Of a stretch of 64,000 nucleotides of DNA, positions 26,167 through 36,695 are shown in pieces. Every line of letters begins with the position of its first letter. Position 1 is the first letter of the stretch. This DNA is from Pseudomonas koreensis. GTDB lineage: Bacteria > Pseudomonadota > Gammaproteobacteria > Pseudomonadales > Pseudomonadaceae. The stretch covers positions 992,001 to 1,056,000 of the forward strand of contig NZ_JALJWP010000001.1 of NCBI RefSeq assembly GCF_024169245.1, read 5' to 3'. The notes beneath the pieces were generated by a model. That model searched no databases, was not told the DNA's origin, and worked only from the letters and a program-made list of their open reading frames with translations. A program made the translations under genes and the position numbers.

Positions 26167-26952
26167 ATGACCCAGCGTTACAGCGCCCTCCTCGCTTCCC
26201 TGTTTGCCGGCCTGCTGCTGTGCCAGGCCCCCGCTCACGCCGACGGTCTGGACGACGTGGTCAAACGCGGCACGCTGAAAGTCGCCGTGCCCCAGGACTT
26301 CCCGCCTTTTGGCTCGGTCGGCCCGGACATGAAGCCGCGTGGCCTGGATATCGACACGGCGAAACTGCTCGCCGACCAGCTCAAGGTCAAACTTGAACTG
26401 ACCCCGGTCAACAGCACCAACCGCATTCCGTTCCTGACCACCGGCAAGGTCGATCTGGTGATTTCCAGCCTCGGCAAAAACCCCGAGCGCGAGAAGGTCA
26501 TCGACTTCTCCCGCGCCTATGCGCCGTTCTACCTCGCGGTGTTCGGCCCACCAGACGCCGCGATCACCAGCCTCGACGACCTCAAGGGCAAGACCATCAG
26601 CGTCACCCGTGGCGCCATCGAAGACATCGAGCTGAGCAAAGTCGCCCCCGAAGGCGTGACCATCAAGCGTTTCGAAGACAACAACTCGACCATCGCTGCT
26701 TATCTGGCCGGTCAGGTCGATCTGATCGCCAGCGGCAACGTGGTGATGGTGGCCATCAGCGAGAAGAACCCCAAGCGCGTACCGGCGCTGAAAGTGAAGC
26801 TCAAGGATTCACCAGTCTACGTCGGTGTGAACAAGAACGAAGCGGCGTTGCTGGCCAGGGTCAACGACATCCTCAATACCGCCAAGGCTGACGGCGCGCT
26901 GGAAAAGAACTCGCAGACCTGGCTGAAAGAGCCGCTGCCGGCCGATCTCTGA
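26167..26952 (+). CDS. Polar amino-acid ABC transporter substrate-binding protein
   Basis: A 261-residue periplasmic binding protein of solute-binding family 3. The signal peptide ends near LLLCQAPAHA, and the mature chain starts DGLDDVVKRGTLKVAVPQDF. The ligand-site block FLTTGKVDLVISSLGKNPER is typical, as is RGLDIDTAKLLADQL. It is the first gene of a four-gene importer operon controlled by the divergent GntR regulator. The ligand is probably a polar amino acid or related amine; it cannot be named from sequence. Confidence 0.92.
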   Translation: MTQRYSALLASLFAGLLLCQAPAHADGLDDVVKRGTLKVAVPQDFPPFGSVGPDMKPRGLDIDTAKLLADQLKVKLELTPVNSTNRIPFLTTGKVDLVISSLGKNPEREKVIDFSRAYAPFYLAVFGPPDAAITSLDDLKGKTISVTRGAIEDIELSKVAPEGVTIKRFEDNNSTIAAYLAGQVDLIASGNVVMVAISEKNPKRVPALKVKLKDSPVYVGVNKNEAALLARVNDILNTAKADGALEKNSQTWLKEPLPADL

Positions 26953-26973
26953 TCGACTGCGCGGGAGACCTTC

Positions 26974-27642
26974 ATGGCTTATCAGTTCGATTTTTTGCCG
27001 GTGGTGGAAAACACCGACCTGCTAGTGCGCGGCGCGCTGTTCACCCTTGAACTGACCGCTATCGGCGCACTGCTCGGGGTAGGCGTGGGCATTGTCGGCG
27101 CGCTGGTGCGGGCGTGGCACATCCGCCCGTTCTCGGCGATCTTCGGCGTCTACGTCGAGTTGATCCGCAACACACCGTTTCTGGTGCAGCTGTTCTTCAT
27201 CTTCTTCGGCCTGCCATCGCTCGGCATGCAGATCTCCGAGTGGCAAGCGGCGGTGCTGGCGATGGTGATCAACCTTGGCGCCTACTCGACCGAGATCATC
27301 CGCGCCGGCATCCAGGCGATCCCGCGGGGGCAACTGGAAGCGGCTGCGGCATTGGCGATGACGCGCTTCGAAGCGTTCCGTCACGTCGTCCTGCTGCCGG
27401 CACTGGGCAAGGTCTGGCCGGCGCTGAGCAGCCAGATCATCATCGTCATGCTCGGTTCGGCGGTGTGCTCGCAGATCGCCACGGAAGAATTGAGCTTCGC
27501 TGCCAACTTCATTCAGTCGCGCAACTTCCGCGCCTTTGAAACCTATGCGCTGACCACGTTGATCTACTTGTGCATGGCGCTGCTGATCCGCCAGTTGCTC
27601 AACTGGTTCGGCCGCAGATTCATTGCGAGGAGCAGCCAATGA
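26974..27642 (+). CDS. Polar amino-acid ABC transporter permease 1
   Basis: A 222-residue HisM/HisQ-family inner-membrane permease with about five hydrophobic segments. It carries VELIRNTPFLVQLFFIFFGL and the EAA loop EAAAALAMTRFEAFRHVVLP. It starts 21 bp after the binding-protein gene and overlaps the second permease by 4 nt, so the two permeases are probably translated together as a heterodimer. Confidence 0.93.
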   Translation: MAYQFDFLPVVENTDLLVRGALFTLELTAIGALLGVGVGIVGALVRAWHIRPFSAIFGVYVELIRNTPFLVQLFFIFFGLPSLGMQISEWQAAVLAMVINLGAYSTEIIRAGIQAIPRGQLEAAAALAMTRFEAFRHVVLLPALGKVWPALSSQIIIVMLGSAVCSQIATEELSFAANFIQSRNFRAFETYALTTLIYLCMALLIRQLLNWFGRRFIARSSQ

Positions 27643-28289
27643 GCGATTTCACTTTCTGGGACATTCTGCGCAATCTGCTCACCGGCCTGCAGTGGACGCT
27701 GGCGCTGTCGTTGGTGGCGTTCATTGGCGGCGGCCTGGTCGGCCTGCTGATTCTTGTCATGCGCATCTCGAAAAACACCCTGCCAAGCAGCATCGCCCGC
27801 ACCTGGATCGAGCTGTTCCAGGGCACGCCGCTGTTGATGCAATTGTTTCTGGTGTTCTTTGGCGTGGCGCTGGCCGGGATCGAAATTTCGCCGTGGATGG
27901 CCGCGGCGATCGCTTTGACCTTGTTCACCAGCGCCTATCTGGCGGAGATCTGGCGCGGTTGCGTCGAGGCGATTCCCCACGGCCAGTGGGAAGCCTCATC
28001 GAGCCTGGCGCTCAATCCGCTGGAGCAACTGCGCTACGTGATCCTGCCGCAAGCGCTACGCATCGCCGTGGCGCCGACCGTGGGGTTCTCGGTGCAAGTG
28101 GTCAAGGGCACAGCGGTGACCTCGATCATCGGCTTCACCGAGCTGACCAAGACCGGCGGCATGCTCGCCAATGCCACGTTTGAACCGTTCATGGTCTATG
28201 GCCTCGTCGCGCTCGGCTACTTCCTGCTCTGCTACCCCTTGTCCCTCAGTGCGCGCTACCTGGAAAGGAGACTGCATGCCTCTGCTTAG
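27639..28289 (+). CDS. Polar amino-acid ABC transporter permease 2
   Basis: A 216-residue permease of the same HisM/HisQ family, with IELFQGTPLLMQLFLVFFGV and the EAA loop EASSSLALNPLEQLRYVILP. The ATG at 27639 overlaps the stop of permease 1, and its own end overlaps the ATPase gene start by 14 bp. It is expected to form the channel with permease 1. It looks intact. Confidence 0.93.
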   Translation: MSDFTFWDILRNLLTGLQWTLALSLVAFIGGGLVGLLILVMRISKNTLPSSIARTWIELFQGTPLLMQLFLVFFGVALAGIEISPWMAAAIALTLFTSAYLAEIWRGCVEAIPHGQWEASSSLALNPLEQLRYVILPQALRIAVAPTVGFSVQVVKGTAVTSIIGFTELTKTGGMLANATFEPFMVYGLVALGYFLLCYPLSLSARYLERRLHASA

Positions 28290-29009
28290 AATTTCCGCCC
28301 TGCATAAATACTACGGCGATCACCACGTGCTCAAAGGCATCGACCTCAGCGTCGAGGAAGGCCAGGTGGTGGCGATCATCGGCCGCAGCGGCTCGGGCAA
28401 ATCGACCCTGTTGCGCACCCTCAATGGCCTGGAGTCGATCAACGATGGCGTGAAGTCGACGGCGAGTACCTCGACGCAGCCCGCGCCGATCTGCGCAGCC
28501 TGCGACAGAAGGTCGGCATGGTCTTTCAGCAATTCAACCTGTTCCCGCACCTGACCGTCGGCGAAAACGTCATGCTCGCGCCGCAAGTGGTGCAGAAAGT
28601 GCCCAAGGCCAAGGCTGCCGAGCTGGCGCGGGAAATGCTCGAGCGAGTCGGGCTCGGGGAGAAATTCGATGCCTTTCCGGATCGCTTGTCCGGCGGGCAG
28701 CAGCAGCGGGTAGCGATTGCCCGGGCATTGGCGATGTCGCCGAAGGTGTTGCTGTGCGATGAGATCACTTCGGCACTCGACCCGGAGCTGGTCAACGAAG
28801 TGCTCAGCGTGGTGCGGCAATTGGCGAAGGAAGGCATGACGCTGATCATGGTCACCCACGAGATGCGCTTTGCCCGGGAAGTCGGGGATAAATTGGTCTT
28901 CATGCATCATGGCAAGGTGCATGAGGTGGGCGATCCGAAGGTGCTGTTTGCCAATCCGCAGACGGCCGAGCTGGCGAATTTCATCGGTACGGTGGAAGCG
29001 ACAGCCTGA
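28276..29009 (+). pseudogene. Polar amino-acid ABC transporter ATP-binding protein, frameshifted
   Basis: Reading from the ATG at 28276 gives a normal ATPase N-terminus with Walker A GRSGSGKST, but the frame breaks near 28450-28452. The remainder continues in another frame from GAA at 28452 (EVDGEYLDAARADLRSLRQK) through the Q loop VFQQFNLFPH, signature LSGGQQQR, Walker B VLLCDEITSALD and the H-loop THE to the stop at 29009. A one-base loss (GTGGAAGTC to GTGAAGTC) or four-base loss would explain it. All later motifs are intact, so the event is recent or a sequencing error. If real, the importer lacks its own motor. Confidence 0.9.
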
Positions 29010-29036
29010 AAGATCCTCAGAAGCAGTGATGTCCTC

Positions 29037-29100
29037 TTCGCGAGCAAGCTCGCTCCCACATTGGAATGCGTTCACCTGTGGGAGCGAGCTTGCTCGCGAA
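29037..29100. repeat. REPIN, GCGAGCAAGCTCGCTCCCAC family, copy 1
   Basis: TTCGCGAGCAAGCTCGCTCC and its inverted copy flank a short spacer. Each arm is itself a small hairpin (GCGAGCAAGCTCGC). It lies downstream of the frameshifted ATPase gene and before ppx. Confidence 0.92.
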
Positions 29101-29216
29101 TGGCCGCGCCGCGATCTCCAGACTCCTGCGCTGAATCAACGGTTTGAGCCATGCGCGTTGGCGTCAGCGTTTGATCGTGGCACGATGTCGGGGTTATCGA
29201 CCGAGACCCTCTGCCC

Positions 29217-30719
29217 ATGCCGCAATCCCAAGCCAAGAATCTGTCCCTGATCGCCGCGATCGACCTGGGCTCCAACAGCTTTCACATGGTCGTGGCCAAG
29301 GCCCGGAACGGCGAAATCCGCATCCTCGAGCGCCTCGGCGAGAAGGTGCAACTGGCTGCCGGCATCGACGACGCACGCCAGCTCAACGAAGAATCGATGC
29401 AGCGCGGCCTCGATTGCCTCAAGCGCTTTGCCCAACTGATCAACGGTATGCCGCTCGGCGCCGTGCGCATCGTCGGCACCAACGCCCTGCGTGAAGCACG
29501 CAACCGTGGCGAATTCATCCGCCGCGCCGAGGAAATCCTCGGCCACACAGTAGAAGTCATCTCCGGCCGTGAAGAAGCGCGCCTGATCTATCTCGGCGTG
29601 TCGCACACGCTCGCTGATACCCCGGGCAAACGTTTGGTCGCCGACATCGGCGGCGGCAGTACCGAATTCATCATCGGCCAGCGCTTCGAGCCGTTACTGC
29701 GCGAAAGCCTGCAAATGGGCTGCGTGAGTTTCACCCAGCGCTACTTCAAGGACGGCAAGATCACCCCGGCCCGCTACGCCCAGGCGTATACGGCGGCGCG
29801 GCTGGAAATCATGAGCATCGAGCACGCCCTGCATCGCCTGACCTGGGATGAAGCCATCGGCTCCTCCGGTACGATTCGCGCCATAGGTCTGGCGCTGAAG
29901 GCCGGCGGCCATGGCAGCGGCGAGGTCAACGCCGAAGGCCTGGCATGGCTCAAGCGCAAACTGTTCAAGCTTGGCGACGCCGACAAGATCGATTTCGAAG
30001 GCATCAAGCCTGACCGCCGGGCAATCTTCCCGGCGGGCCTGGCCATTCTCGAAGCGATCTTCGACGCCCTCGAACTGCAACGCATGGATCATTGCGAAGG
30101 CGCGCTACGTGAAGGCGTGCTGTATGACCTGCTCGGCCGCCATCATCACGAAGACGTGCGCGAACGCACCCTGACCTCGCTGATGGAGCGCTATCACGTC
30201 GACCTGGAACAGGCGGCGCGAGTCGAGCGCAAAGCGCTGCACGCGTTCGATCAGGTCGCGGTGGACTGGGAGCTGGACGATGGTATCTGGCGCGAACTGC
30301 TGGGCTGGGCGGCGAAAGTGCACGAAGTCGGCCTCGACATCGCTCACTATCACTACCACAAGCACGGTGCCTACCTGATCGAGCACTCGGACCTTGCCGG
30401 CTTCTCCCGCGAGGATCAGCAGATGCTCGCGCTACTCGTGCGCGGCCACCGGCGCAACATTCCCAAGGACAAGTTCGCCGAGTTCGGCGATGACGGCATC
30501 AAGCTGATTCGCCTGTGCGTGCTGCTGCGTTTTGCGATTCTGTTCCATCACATCCGCGGAACCCAGGCGATGCCGCAGGTGGTGCTGCACGCCGAGGGTG
30601 ACCATCTCGATGTGCAATTCCCGGAGAACTGGCTGGATGAAAATCAGCTGACCCAGGCGGATTTCGGGCTTGAGGCGGATTGGTTGACGCGGGTGGGGAT
30701 TGTTCTCACGGTGCACTGA
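29217..30719 (+). CDS. ppx: Exopolyphosphatase
   Basis: A 500-residue exopolyphosphatase/guanosine pentaphosphatase of the ASKHA fold, which releases phosphate from polyphosphate chain ends. Visible are the phosphate loops [17 protein letters not shown] (about 13-29) and [14 protein letters not shown] (near 141), and SSGTIRAIG. The C-terminal HD-like helical domain includes [19 protein letters not shown]. It is convergent with ppk, separated by a terminator and repeats, so synthesis and breakdown genes face each other. Confidence 0.96.
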   Translation: MPQSQAKNLSLIAAIDLGSNSFHMVVAKARNGEIRILERLGEKVQLAAGIDDARQLNEESMQRGLDCLKRFAQLINGMPLGAVRIVGTNALREARNRGEFIRRAEEILGHTVEVISGREEARLIYLGVSHTLADTPGKRLVADIGGGSTEFIIGQRFEPLLRESLQMGCVSFTQRYFKDGKITPARYAQAYTAARLEIMSIEHALHRLTWDEAIGSSGTIRAIGLALKAGGHGSGEVNAEGLAWLKRKLFKLGDADKIDFEGIKPDRRAIFPAGLAILEAIFDALELQRMDHCEGALREGVLYDLLGRHHHEDVRERTLTSLMERYHVDLEQAARVERKALHAFDQVAVDWELDDGIWRELLGWAAKVHEVGLDIAHYHYHKHGAYLIEHSDLAGFSREDQQMLALLVRGHRRNIPKDKFAEFGDDGIKLIRLCVLLRFAILFHHIRGTQAMPQVVLHAEGDHLDVQFPENWLDENQLTQADFGLEADWLTRVGIVLTVH

Positions 30720-30725
30720 TCTGCC

Positions 30726-30822
30726 CTGTAGGAGCCGCCGAAGGCTGCGATCTTTTGATTTTTTCAAGATCAAGATCAAGATCAACAGATCGCAGCCTCG
30801 TTGCACTCGACAGCTCCTACAG
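30726..30822. repeat. REPIN, GCCGAAGGCTGCGATC family, copy 3 (degenerate arm)
   Basis: A TGTAGGAGCCGCCGAAGGCT arm and an inverted arm with an insertion (GATCGCAGCCTCGTTGCACT, then CGACAGCTCCTACAGG) flank repeated TCAAGA units. It lies just after the ppx stop codon. Confidence 0.85.
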
Positions 30823-30840
30823 GTTGATGTGTCAGGCAGA

Positions 30841-30871
30841 AAAAAGGCGATCCGTTGGGATCGCCTTTTTT
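30841..30871. terminator. Bidirectional terminator between ppx and ppk
   Basis: The stem AAAAAGGCGATCC / GGATCGCCTTTTT with a GTTG loop has A and T runs on its two sides, suitable for both convergent transcripts. Confidence 0.92.
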
Positions 30872-30905
30872 ATTGGGTTCGGCTTGAGAGCGGAGGTGAA
30901 GCTCT

Positions 30906-31054
30906 CCCCTCACCCCAGCCCTCTCCCGGAGGGAGAGGGAGCCGATCTCTATTGGCTTCAAGGCCTGAGTTCGACTCGATTTCTCAGGTCGGCGTATAGC
31001 GTAAGACACCTCGGTCAGTCCCCTCTCCCTCCGGGAGAGGGCTAGGGTGAGGGG
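30906..31054. repeat. MITE-like repeat, copy 2 (reverse orientation)
   Basis: The arms CCCCTCACCCCAGCCCTCTC and GGGAGAGGGCTAGGGTGAGG match copy 1 (6311-6457) with left and right exchanged. The reverse-complemented centre aligns with copy 1 over most of its length. It is non-coding and placed between ppx and ppk, beside the terminator. Confidence 0.85.
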
Positions 31055-31073
31055 CTTTGCTCTTGGCTTTGCT

Positions 31074-33299
31074 TTAGCTGCTAACAGGCAAGATCGGGCT
31101 ACCCAACCGCTCCAGCAACGTCGCCTGCGCACTGCGCGGGTTCTGGTTGCCGGTGGGCGTATTGCGAATGTAGCGGCCGTCCGACTGCAGGCTCCAGCTG
31201 TGGGTGTTGTCGGTCAGGTACAGCTCCAGCTCTTTCTTGACTCGGGTCAGCAGCTTTTTGCCTTCCACCGGGAAGCAGGTCTCGACGCGCTTGTCGAGGT
31301 TGCGCTCCATCCAGTCGGCGCTGGAGAGGAACATCTGCTCGTCGCCGCCGTTGAGGAAGTAGAACACCCGCGTGTGCTCGAGGAAGCGGCCAATGATCGA
31401 GCGCACGTGAATGTTGTGCGAGACGCCGGCGATGCCCGGACGCAGGCAGCACATGCCGCGCACCACCAGATCGATGCGCACGCCGGACTGGCTGGCCTTG
31501 TACAGCGCGCGGATGATCTTCGGATCGGTCAGCGAGTTGAACTTGGCGATGATGTGCGCCGGTTTGCCTTCGAGGGCGAACTGGGTTTCGCGGGCAATCA
31601 TGTCGAGCATGCCCTTCTTCAGGGTAAACGGCGCGTGCAGCAGCTTTTTCATGCGCAGCGTCTTGCCCATGCCGATCAACTGGCTGAACAGTTTGCCGAC
31701 GTCTTCGCACAAGGCGTCGTCGGAGGTCAGCAGGCTGTAGTCGGTGTAAAGCTTGGCGTTACCGGCGTGATAGTTGCCGGTGCCGAGGTGCGCGTAGCGG
31801 ACGATCTCGCCAGCCTCGCGGCGCAGGATCAGCATCATCTTGGCGTGGGTCTTGAAGCCGACCACACCGTAGATCACCACCGCACCGGCCGCTTGTAGAC
31901 GGCTGGCCAGTTGCAGGTTGGACTCTTCATCGAAGCGCGCACGCAGCTCGATGACCGCGGTGACCTCCTTGCCGTTACGCGCAGCGTCGACCAGCGCATC
32001 GACGATCTCGGAATTGGCGCCGGAGCGATACAGCGTTTGCCGTACGGCGAGAACGTGCGGGTCTTTCGCCGCCTGACGCAGCAGGTCGACCACCGGCGTG
32101 AACGACTCGAACGGGTGCAGCAAGAGGATGTCCTGCTTGCTGACCACGCTGAAGATGTTTTCGCTGTTCTGCAGCAGTTTCGGGATCTGCGGGGTGAACG
32201 GCGTGTACTGAAGCTCCGGATGGCTGTCCAGACCGGTGATGCTGAACAGGCGCGTCAGGTTGACCGGGCCATTGACCTGATACAACTCGGTCTCGCTCAG
32301 GTTGAACTGCTTGAGCAGGTAGTCCGAGAGGTGTTTCGGGCAAGTGTCGGCGACTTCCAGACGCACCGCGTCACCGTAGCGCCGCGAGAACAACTCGCCA
32401 CGCAGGGCGCGGGCCAGGTCTTCGACGTCTTCGGAATCGAGGGCCAGGTCGGCGTTTCGGGTCAGACGGAACTGGTAGCAGCCCTTGACCTTCATGCCCT
32501 GGAACAGGTCATCGGCGTGGGCGTGGATCATCGACGACAGGAACACATAGTTGTCCCCGGCGCCGCCGACCTCTTCCGGCACCTTGATGATCCGTGGCAG
32601 CAGACGCGGGGCCGGAATGATCGCCAGACCGGAGTCGCGACCGAAAGCGTCGATACCTTCGAGCTCGACGATGAAGTTCAGGCTCTTGTTCACCAGCAAC
32701 GGGAACGGGTGCGTCGGGTCGAGGCCGATCGGGGTGATGATCGGCGCAATCTCGTCGCGGAAATAGCGGCGCACCCAGGTCTTGAGCTTGGTCGTCCAGT
32801 TGCGCCGACGGATGAAGCGCACCTGATGCTTTTCCAGCTCGGGCAACAGGATGTCGTTAAGGATCGCGTACTGGCGATCAACGTGGCCGTGGACCAGCTC
32901 GCTGATCCGCGCCAGCGCCTGATGCGGCTGCAAGCCGTCAGCGCCGGCCTGTTCGCGGGCGAAGGTGATCTGCTTCTTCAGCCCGGCGACGCGGATCTCG
33001 AAGAATTCGTCGAGGTTGCTGGAAAAGATCAGCAGGAACTTCAGCCGCTCCAGCAACGGATAGGACTCGTCCAGCGCCTGTTCCAGCACGCGGATGTTGA
33101 ACTGCAATTGCGAAAGCTCGCGATGGATATACAGGCTGCTGTCATCCAGGCCGGGAATGGCGATCGCCGGCACCGCCGCAGCGGTTTCGGCAACCGGCGC
33201 GGGTGGCGCAGGCTCCAGTTCCGGCGGGGTTTCGGTGATTTGCTCGACCACCGGCTGAGCTTCTTTTACGGCAACTTCAGTGAGTCCTTCGGTATTCAT
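31074..33299 (-). CDS. ppk1: Polyphosphate kinase 1
   Basis: A 741-residue PPK1 that polymerises the gamma-phosphate of ATP into polyphosphate. After a variable N-terminal extension rich in Glu, Pro and Ala (about 1-48), the conserved body begins [20 protein letters not shown]. The catalytic-His region [15 protein letters not shown] and the C-terminal [20 protein letters not shown] are present. It is longer than the E. coli enzyme (about 690 residues) because of the extension. It is 18 bp downstream of hemB on the same strand. Confidence 0.97.
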   Translation of the reverse strand: MNTEGLTEVAVKEAQPVVEQITETPPELEPAPPAPVAETAAAVPAIAIPGLDDSSLYIHRELSQLQFNIRVLEQALDESYPLLERLKFLLIFSSNLDEFFEIRVAGLKKQITFAREQAGADGLQPHQALARISELVHGHVDRQYAILNDILLPELEKHQVRFIRRRNWTTKLKTWVRRYFRDEIAPIITPIGLDPTHPFPLLVNKSLNFIVELEGIDAFGRDSGLAIIPAPRLLPRIIKVPEEVGGAGDNYVFLSSMIHAHADDLFQGMKVKGCYQFRLTRNADLALDSEDVEDLARALRGELFSRRYGDAVRLEVADTCPKHLSDYLLKQFNLSETELYQVNGPVNLTRLFSITGLDSHPELQYTPFTPQIPKLLQNSENIFSVVSKQDILLLHPFESFTPVVDLLRQAAKDPHVLAVRQTLYRSGANSEIVDALVDAARNGKEVTAVIELRARFDEESNLQLASRLQAAGAVVIYGVVGFKTHAKMMLILRREAGEIVRYAHLGTGNYHAGNAKLYTDYSLLTSDDALCEDVGKLFSQLIGMGKTLRMKKLLHAPFTLKKGMLDMIARETQFALEGKPAHIIAKFNSLTDPKIIRALYKASQSGVRIDLVVRGMCCLRPGIAGVSHNIHVRSIIGRFLEHTRVFYFLNGGDEQMFLSSADWMERNLDKRVETCFPVEGKKLLTRVKKELELYLTDNTHSWSLQSDGRYIRNTPTGNQNPRSAQATLLERLGSPILPVSS

Positions 33300-33317
33300 G
33301 GAATGTTCCTGGGAGGG

Positions 33318-34457
<1,140 letters not shown>

Positions 34458-34538
34458 TCACGTCGAGACACATTTGGACACTTTCATGAATGTGTCCGAA
34501 GGGTTAGGCTGCGCGTTCATTTCGCCAGCACCCAGACA

Positions 34539-35198
34539 ATGCTCCAACAATTTCTGCACGACTTTGGCTACTTTGCCTTGTTTCTCGGCACGTTCTTCGA
34601 AGGCGAAACCATTCTGGTGCTCGCAGGCTTCCTCGCGTTCCGTGGATACATGGACATCAACCTGGTGGTGGTCGTGGCGTTCTTCGGCAGTTATGCCGGC
34701 GATCAGCTGTGGTACTTCCTGGGACGCAAGCACGGGCGCAAATTGCTCGCACGCAAACCGCGCTGGCAGATGATGGGCGACCGTGCCCTTGAGCACATCC
34801 GCAGGCATCCGGACATCTGGGTTCTGAGCTTCCGTTTCGTCTATGGTCTGCGCACGGTGATGCCGGTGGCGATCGGTCTGTCCGGCTATCCGCCGGGACG
34901 CTACTTGCTGCTCAACGGCATCGGTGCGGCGATCTGGGCCAGCGCGCTGGCTGCAGCGGCTTACCACTTCGGCGCAGTGCTGGAAGGCATGCTTGGCAGC
35001 ATCAAGAAATATGAGCTGTGGGTGCTCGGTGCGTTGCTGATCCTCGGCTTGGGCCTGTGGCTGCGGCGCCGCTTCAAGAATGCGCAGCTGGCAAAGAAGA
35101 TCTATCAGGACGAGCAGATCGCCAAAGCTGCCGAGGCCGAGCAACTGCGCCAGGCCGAAGCGACCCCGCCTGCCGGGCCGAAAACGCCAGCCGAATAA
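34539..35198 (+). CDS. DedA family membrane protein
   Basis: A 219-residue inner-membrane protein of the DedA/SNARE-associated family, with the hallmark FFEGETILVLAGFLAFRGYM, GSYAGDQLWYFLGRKHGRKL and FRFVYGLRTVMPVAIGLSGY. Family members are needed for membrane homeostasis and undecaprenyl-phosphate or lipid flipping. The C-terminal tail after the last helix is long, charged and helical. It is divergent from hemB and likely has its own promoter. Confidence 0.93.
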   Translation: MLQQFLHDFGYFALFLGTFFEGETILVLAGFLAFRGYMDINLVVVVAFFGSYAGDQLWYFLGRKHGRKLLARKPRWQMMGDRALEHIRRHPDIWVLSFRFVYGLRTVMPVAIGLSGYPPGRYLLLNGIGAAIWASALAAAAYHFGAVLEGMLGSIKKYELWVLGALLILGLGLWLRRRFKNAQLAKKIYQDEQIAKAAEAEQLRQAEATPPAGPKTPAE

Positions 35199-35365
35199 GC
35201 CATTCGCTGGCGGCTGCCAAGCGCAGTCCAGGCAAATAATGAACACCCCGCCGCCGTTGCGATCCATTGAGAGAGCGCTCTGCCCCCGCGTGCGTCGCCC
35301 ATGCCCCTATGGCAACGCGCGACAATTTAAGGGACATTGAGCGCCATGAATCTGGAGAGAAGCCC

Positions 35366-36034
35366 ATGAGCAAAAAAGTTGCAGTGATCCTGTCCGGCAG
35401 TGGCGTGTACGACGGCGCCGAAATCCAGGAAAGTGTCATCACCCTGTTGCGCCTCGACCAGCGCGGCGCTCAGGTACAGTGCTTTGCGCCGAACATTGCG
35501 CAATTGCATGTGATCAACCACCTGACGGGCGAAGAAATGCCCGAATCGCGCAATGTGCTGGTGGAATCAGCGCGGATTGCCCGGGGCAACGTCAAGGATT
35601 TGCGCGACGCCGACGTCGAAGACTTCGACGCGCTGATCGTGCCGGGCGGTTTCGGCGCGGCGAAGAACCTGTCGAACTTCGCCATCGAAGGCGCCGGCTG
35701 CACCGTGCAACCTGAAGTGCTGGCCCTGGCCGAAGCATTTGCCGAAGCGGGCAAACCGGTCGGGCTGATCTGCATCTCCCCGGCGCTGGCGGCAAAAATC
35801 TACGGCCCTGGGGTGACCTGCACCATCGGTAATGACGCCGACACCGCTGCGGCCATGAACAAGATGGGCGCCACCCACGAAGAGTGCGCCGTCACCGAAA
35901 TCGTCGAAGACAAGGCCCGCAAACTGGTGACCACCCCGGCGTACATGCTGGCGCAGACCATCAGTGAAGCGGCTTCGGGGATCAACAAACTGGTCGACCG
36001 CGTGCTCGAGCTGACCCACGAAAACGACGCTTGA
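35366..36034 (+). CDS. elbB: Isoprenoid biosynthesis glyoxalase ElbB (DJ-1/PfpI-like)
   Basis: This 222-residue cytosolic protein has a class I glutamine-amidotransferase-like fold. It shows the ElbB start KKVAVILSGSGVYDGAEIQE, DFDALIVPGGFGAAKNLSNF, and the nucleophile-elbow cysteine in GLICISPALAAKIYG. ElbB has glyoxalase activity in E. coli and was linked to isoprenoid synthesis; the physiological role is unclear. The ATG at 35366 has GGAGAGAAG upstream. An in-frame upstream ATG at 35267 lacks similarity. Confidence 0.94.
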   Translation: MSKKVAVILSGSGVYDGAEIQESVITLLRLDQRGAQVQCFAPNIAQLHVINHLTGEEMPESRNVLVESARIARGNVKDLRDADVEDFDALIVPGGFGAAKNLSNFAIEGAGCTVQPEVLALAEAFAEAGKPVGLICISPALAAKIYGPGVTCTIGNDADTAAAMNKMGATHEECAVTEIVEDKARKLVTTPAYMLAQTISEAASGINKLVDRVLELTHENDA

Positions 36035-36035
36035 A

Positions 36036-36137
36036 TCAAAAGATCGCAGCCTTCGGCAGCTCCTACAGGTTTCGTGTCGCGCCGTGATATTGCGGCATAC
36101 ACCGTCCCTGTAGGAGCTGCCGCAGGCTGCGATCTTT
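36036..36137. repeat. REPIN, GCCGAAGGCTGCGATC family, copy 4
   Basis: AAAAGATCGCAGCCTTCGGC with AGCTCCTACAGG, then an inverted TGTAGGAGCTGCCGCAGGCT arm, lie between the convergent elbB and YaiI-family genes, starting two bases after the elbB stop. Confidence 0.9.
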
Positions 36138-36593
36138 TCAGGGCTTGCGGATGAGCCGAGTCAGAATCCGGTCCAAAGCATTGGCAAACGCCTGCTTCTC
36201 ACGCTCGCCAAACGGTGCCGGTCCGCCGCTCATCTGGCCCTGCTCCCTGAGATCGGTAAACAGATTCCGCACCGCCAGACGCTCGCCCATGTTCTGCGCA
36301 TCGAACTCCTTGCCGCGCGGATCCAGCGCTGCCACGCCCTTCTTCACCAGCCGATCGGCCAATGGAATATCGCTGCAGATCACCAGCTCGCCCGGCACGG
36401 CGTGCTCGACCAGATAATCATCCGCCGCATCCGGCCCGCTCGGCACCACGATCAGTTTGACGATGGCCAGCCCCGGCTTGATCTGCGGCTGCCCGGCCAC
36501 CAGCACCACTTCGAACTGGCGCTTGAGGGCGAACTTCACCACCAGATCCTTCGCCGCCCGTGGACAGGCGTCGGCATCGATCCATACACGCAT
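36138..36593 (-). CDS. YaiI/YqxD (DUF188) family protein
   Basis: A 151-residue cytosolic protein with the family pattern RVWIDADACPRAAKDLVVKF at the N-terminus, then AADDYLVEHAVPGELVICSD and GPAPFGEREKQAFANALDRI. The aspartate-rich start suggests a PIN/NYN-like nuclease fold, which is inference. Function is not known. It is convergent with elbB and followed upstream by a REPIN. Confidence 0.93.
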   Translation of the reverse strand: MRVWIDADACPRAAKDLVVKFALKRQFEVVLVAGQPQIKPGLAIVKLIVVPSGPDAADDYLVEHAVPGELVICSDIPLADRLVKKGVAALDPRGKEFDAQNMGERLAVRNLFTDLREQGQMSGGPAPFGEREKQAFANALDRILTRLIRKP

Positions 36594-36610
36594 GTTCTTG
36601 CCTCCAAAAA

Positions 36611-36676
36611 ATTCGCGAGCAGGCTCGCTCCCGCAGGATAAACACCGACCCTGTGGGAGCGAGCCTGCTCGCGAAT
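36611..36676. repeat. REPIN, GCGAGCAGGCTCGCTCCCAC family, copy 2
   Basis: ATTCGCGAGCAGGCTCGCTC and its inverted copy flank a short spacer, between the YaiI-family gene and the FTR1 gene. Confidence 0.92.
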
Positions 36677-36695
36677 ATGAGCGCAGCGAATGCCC

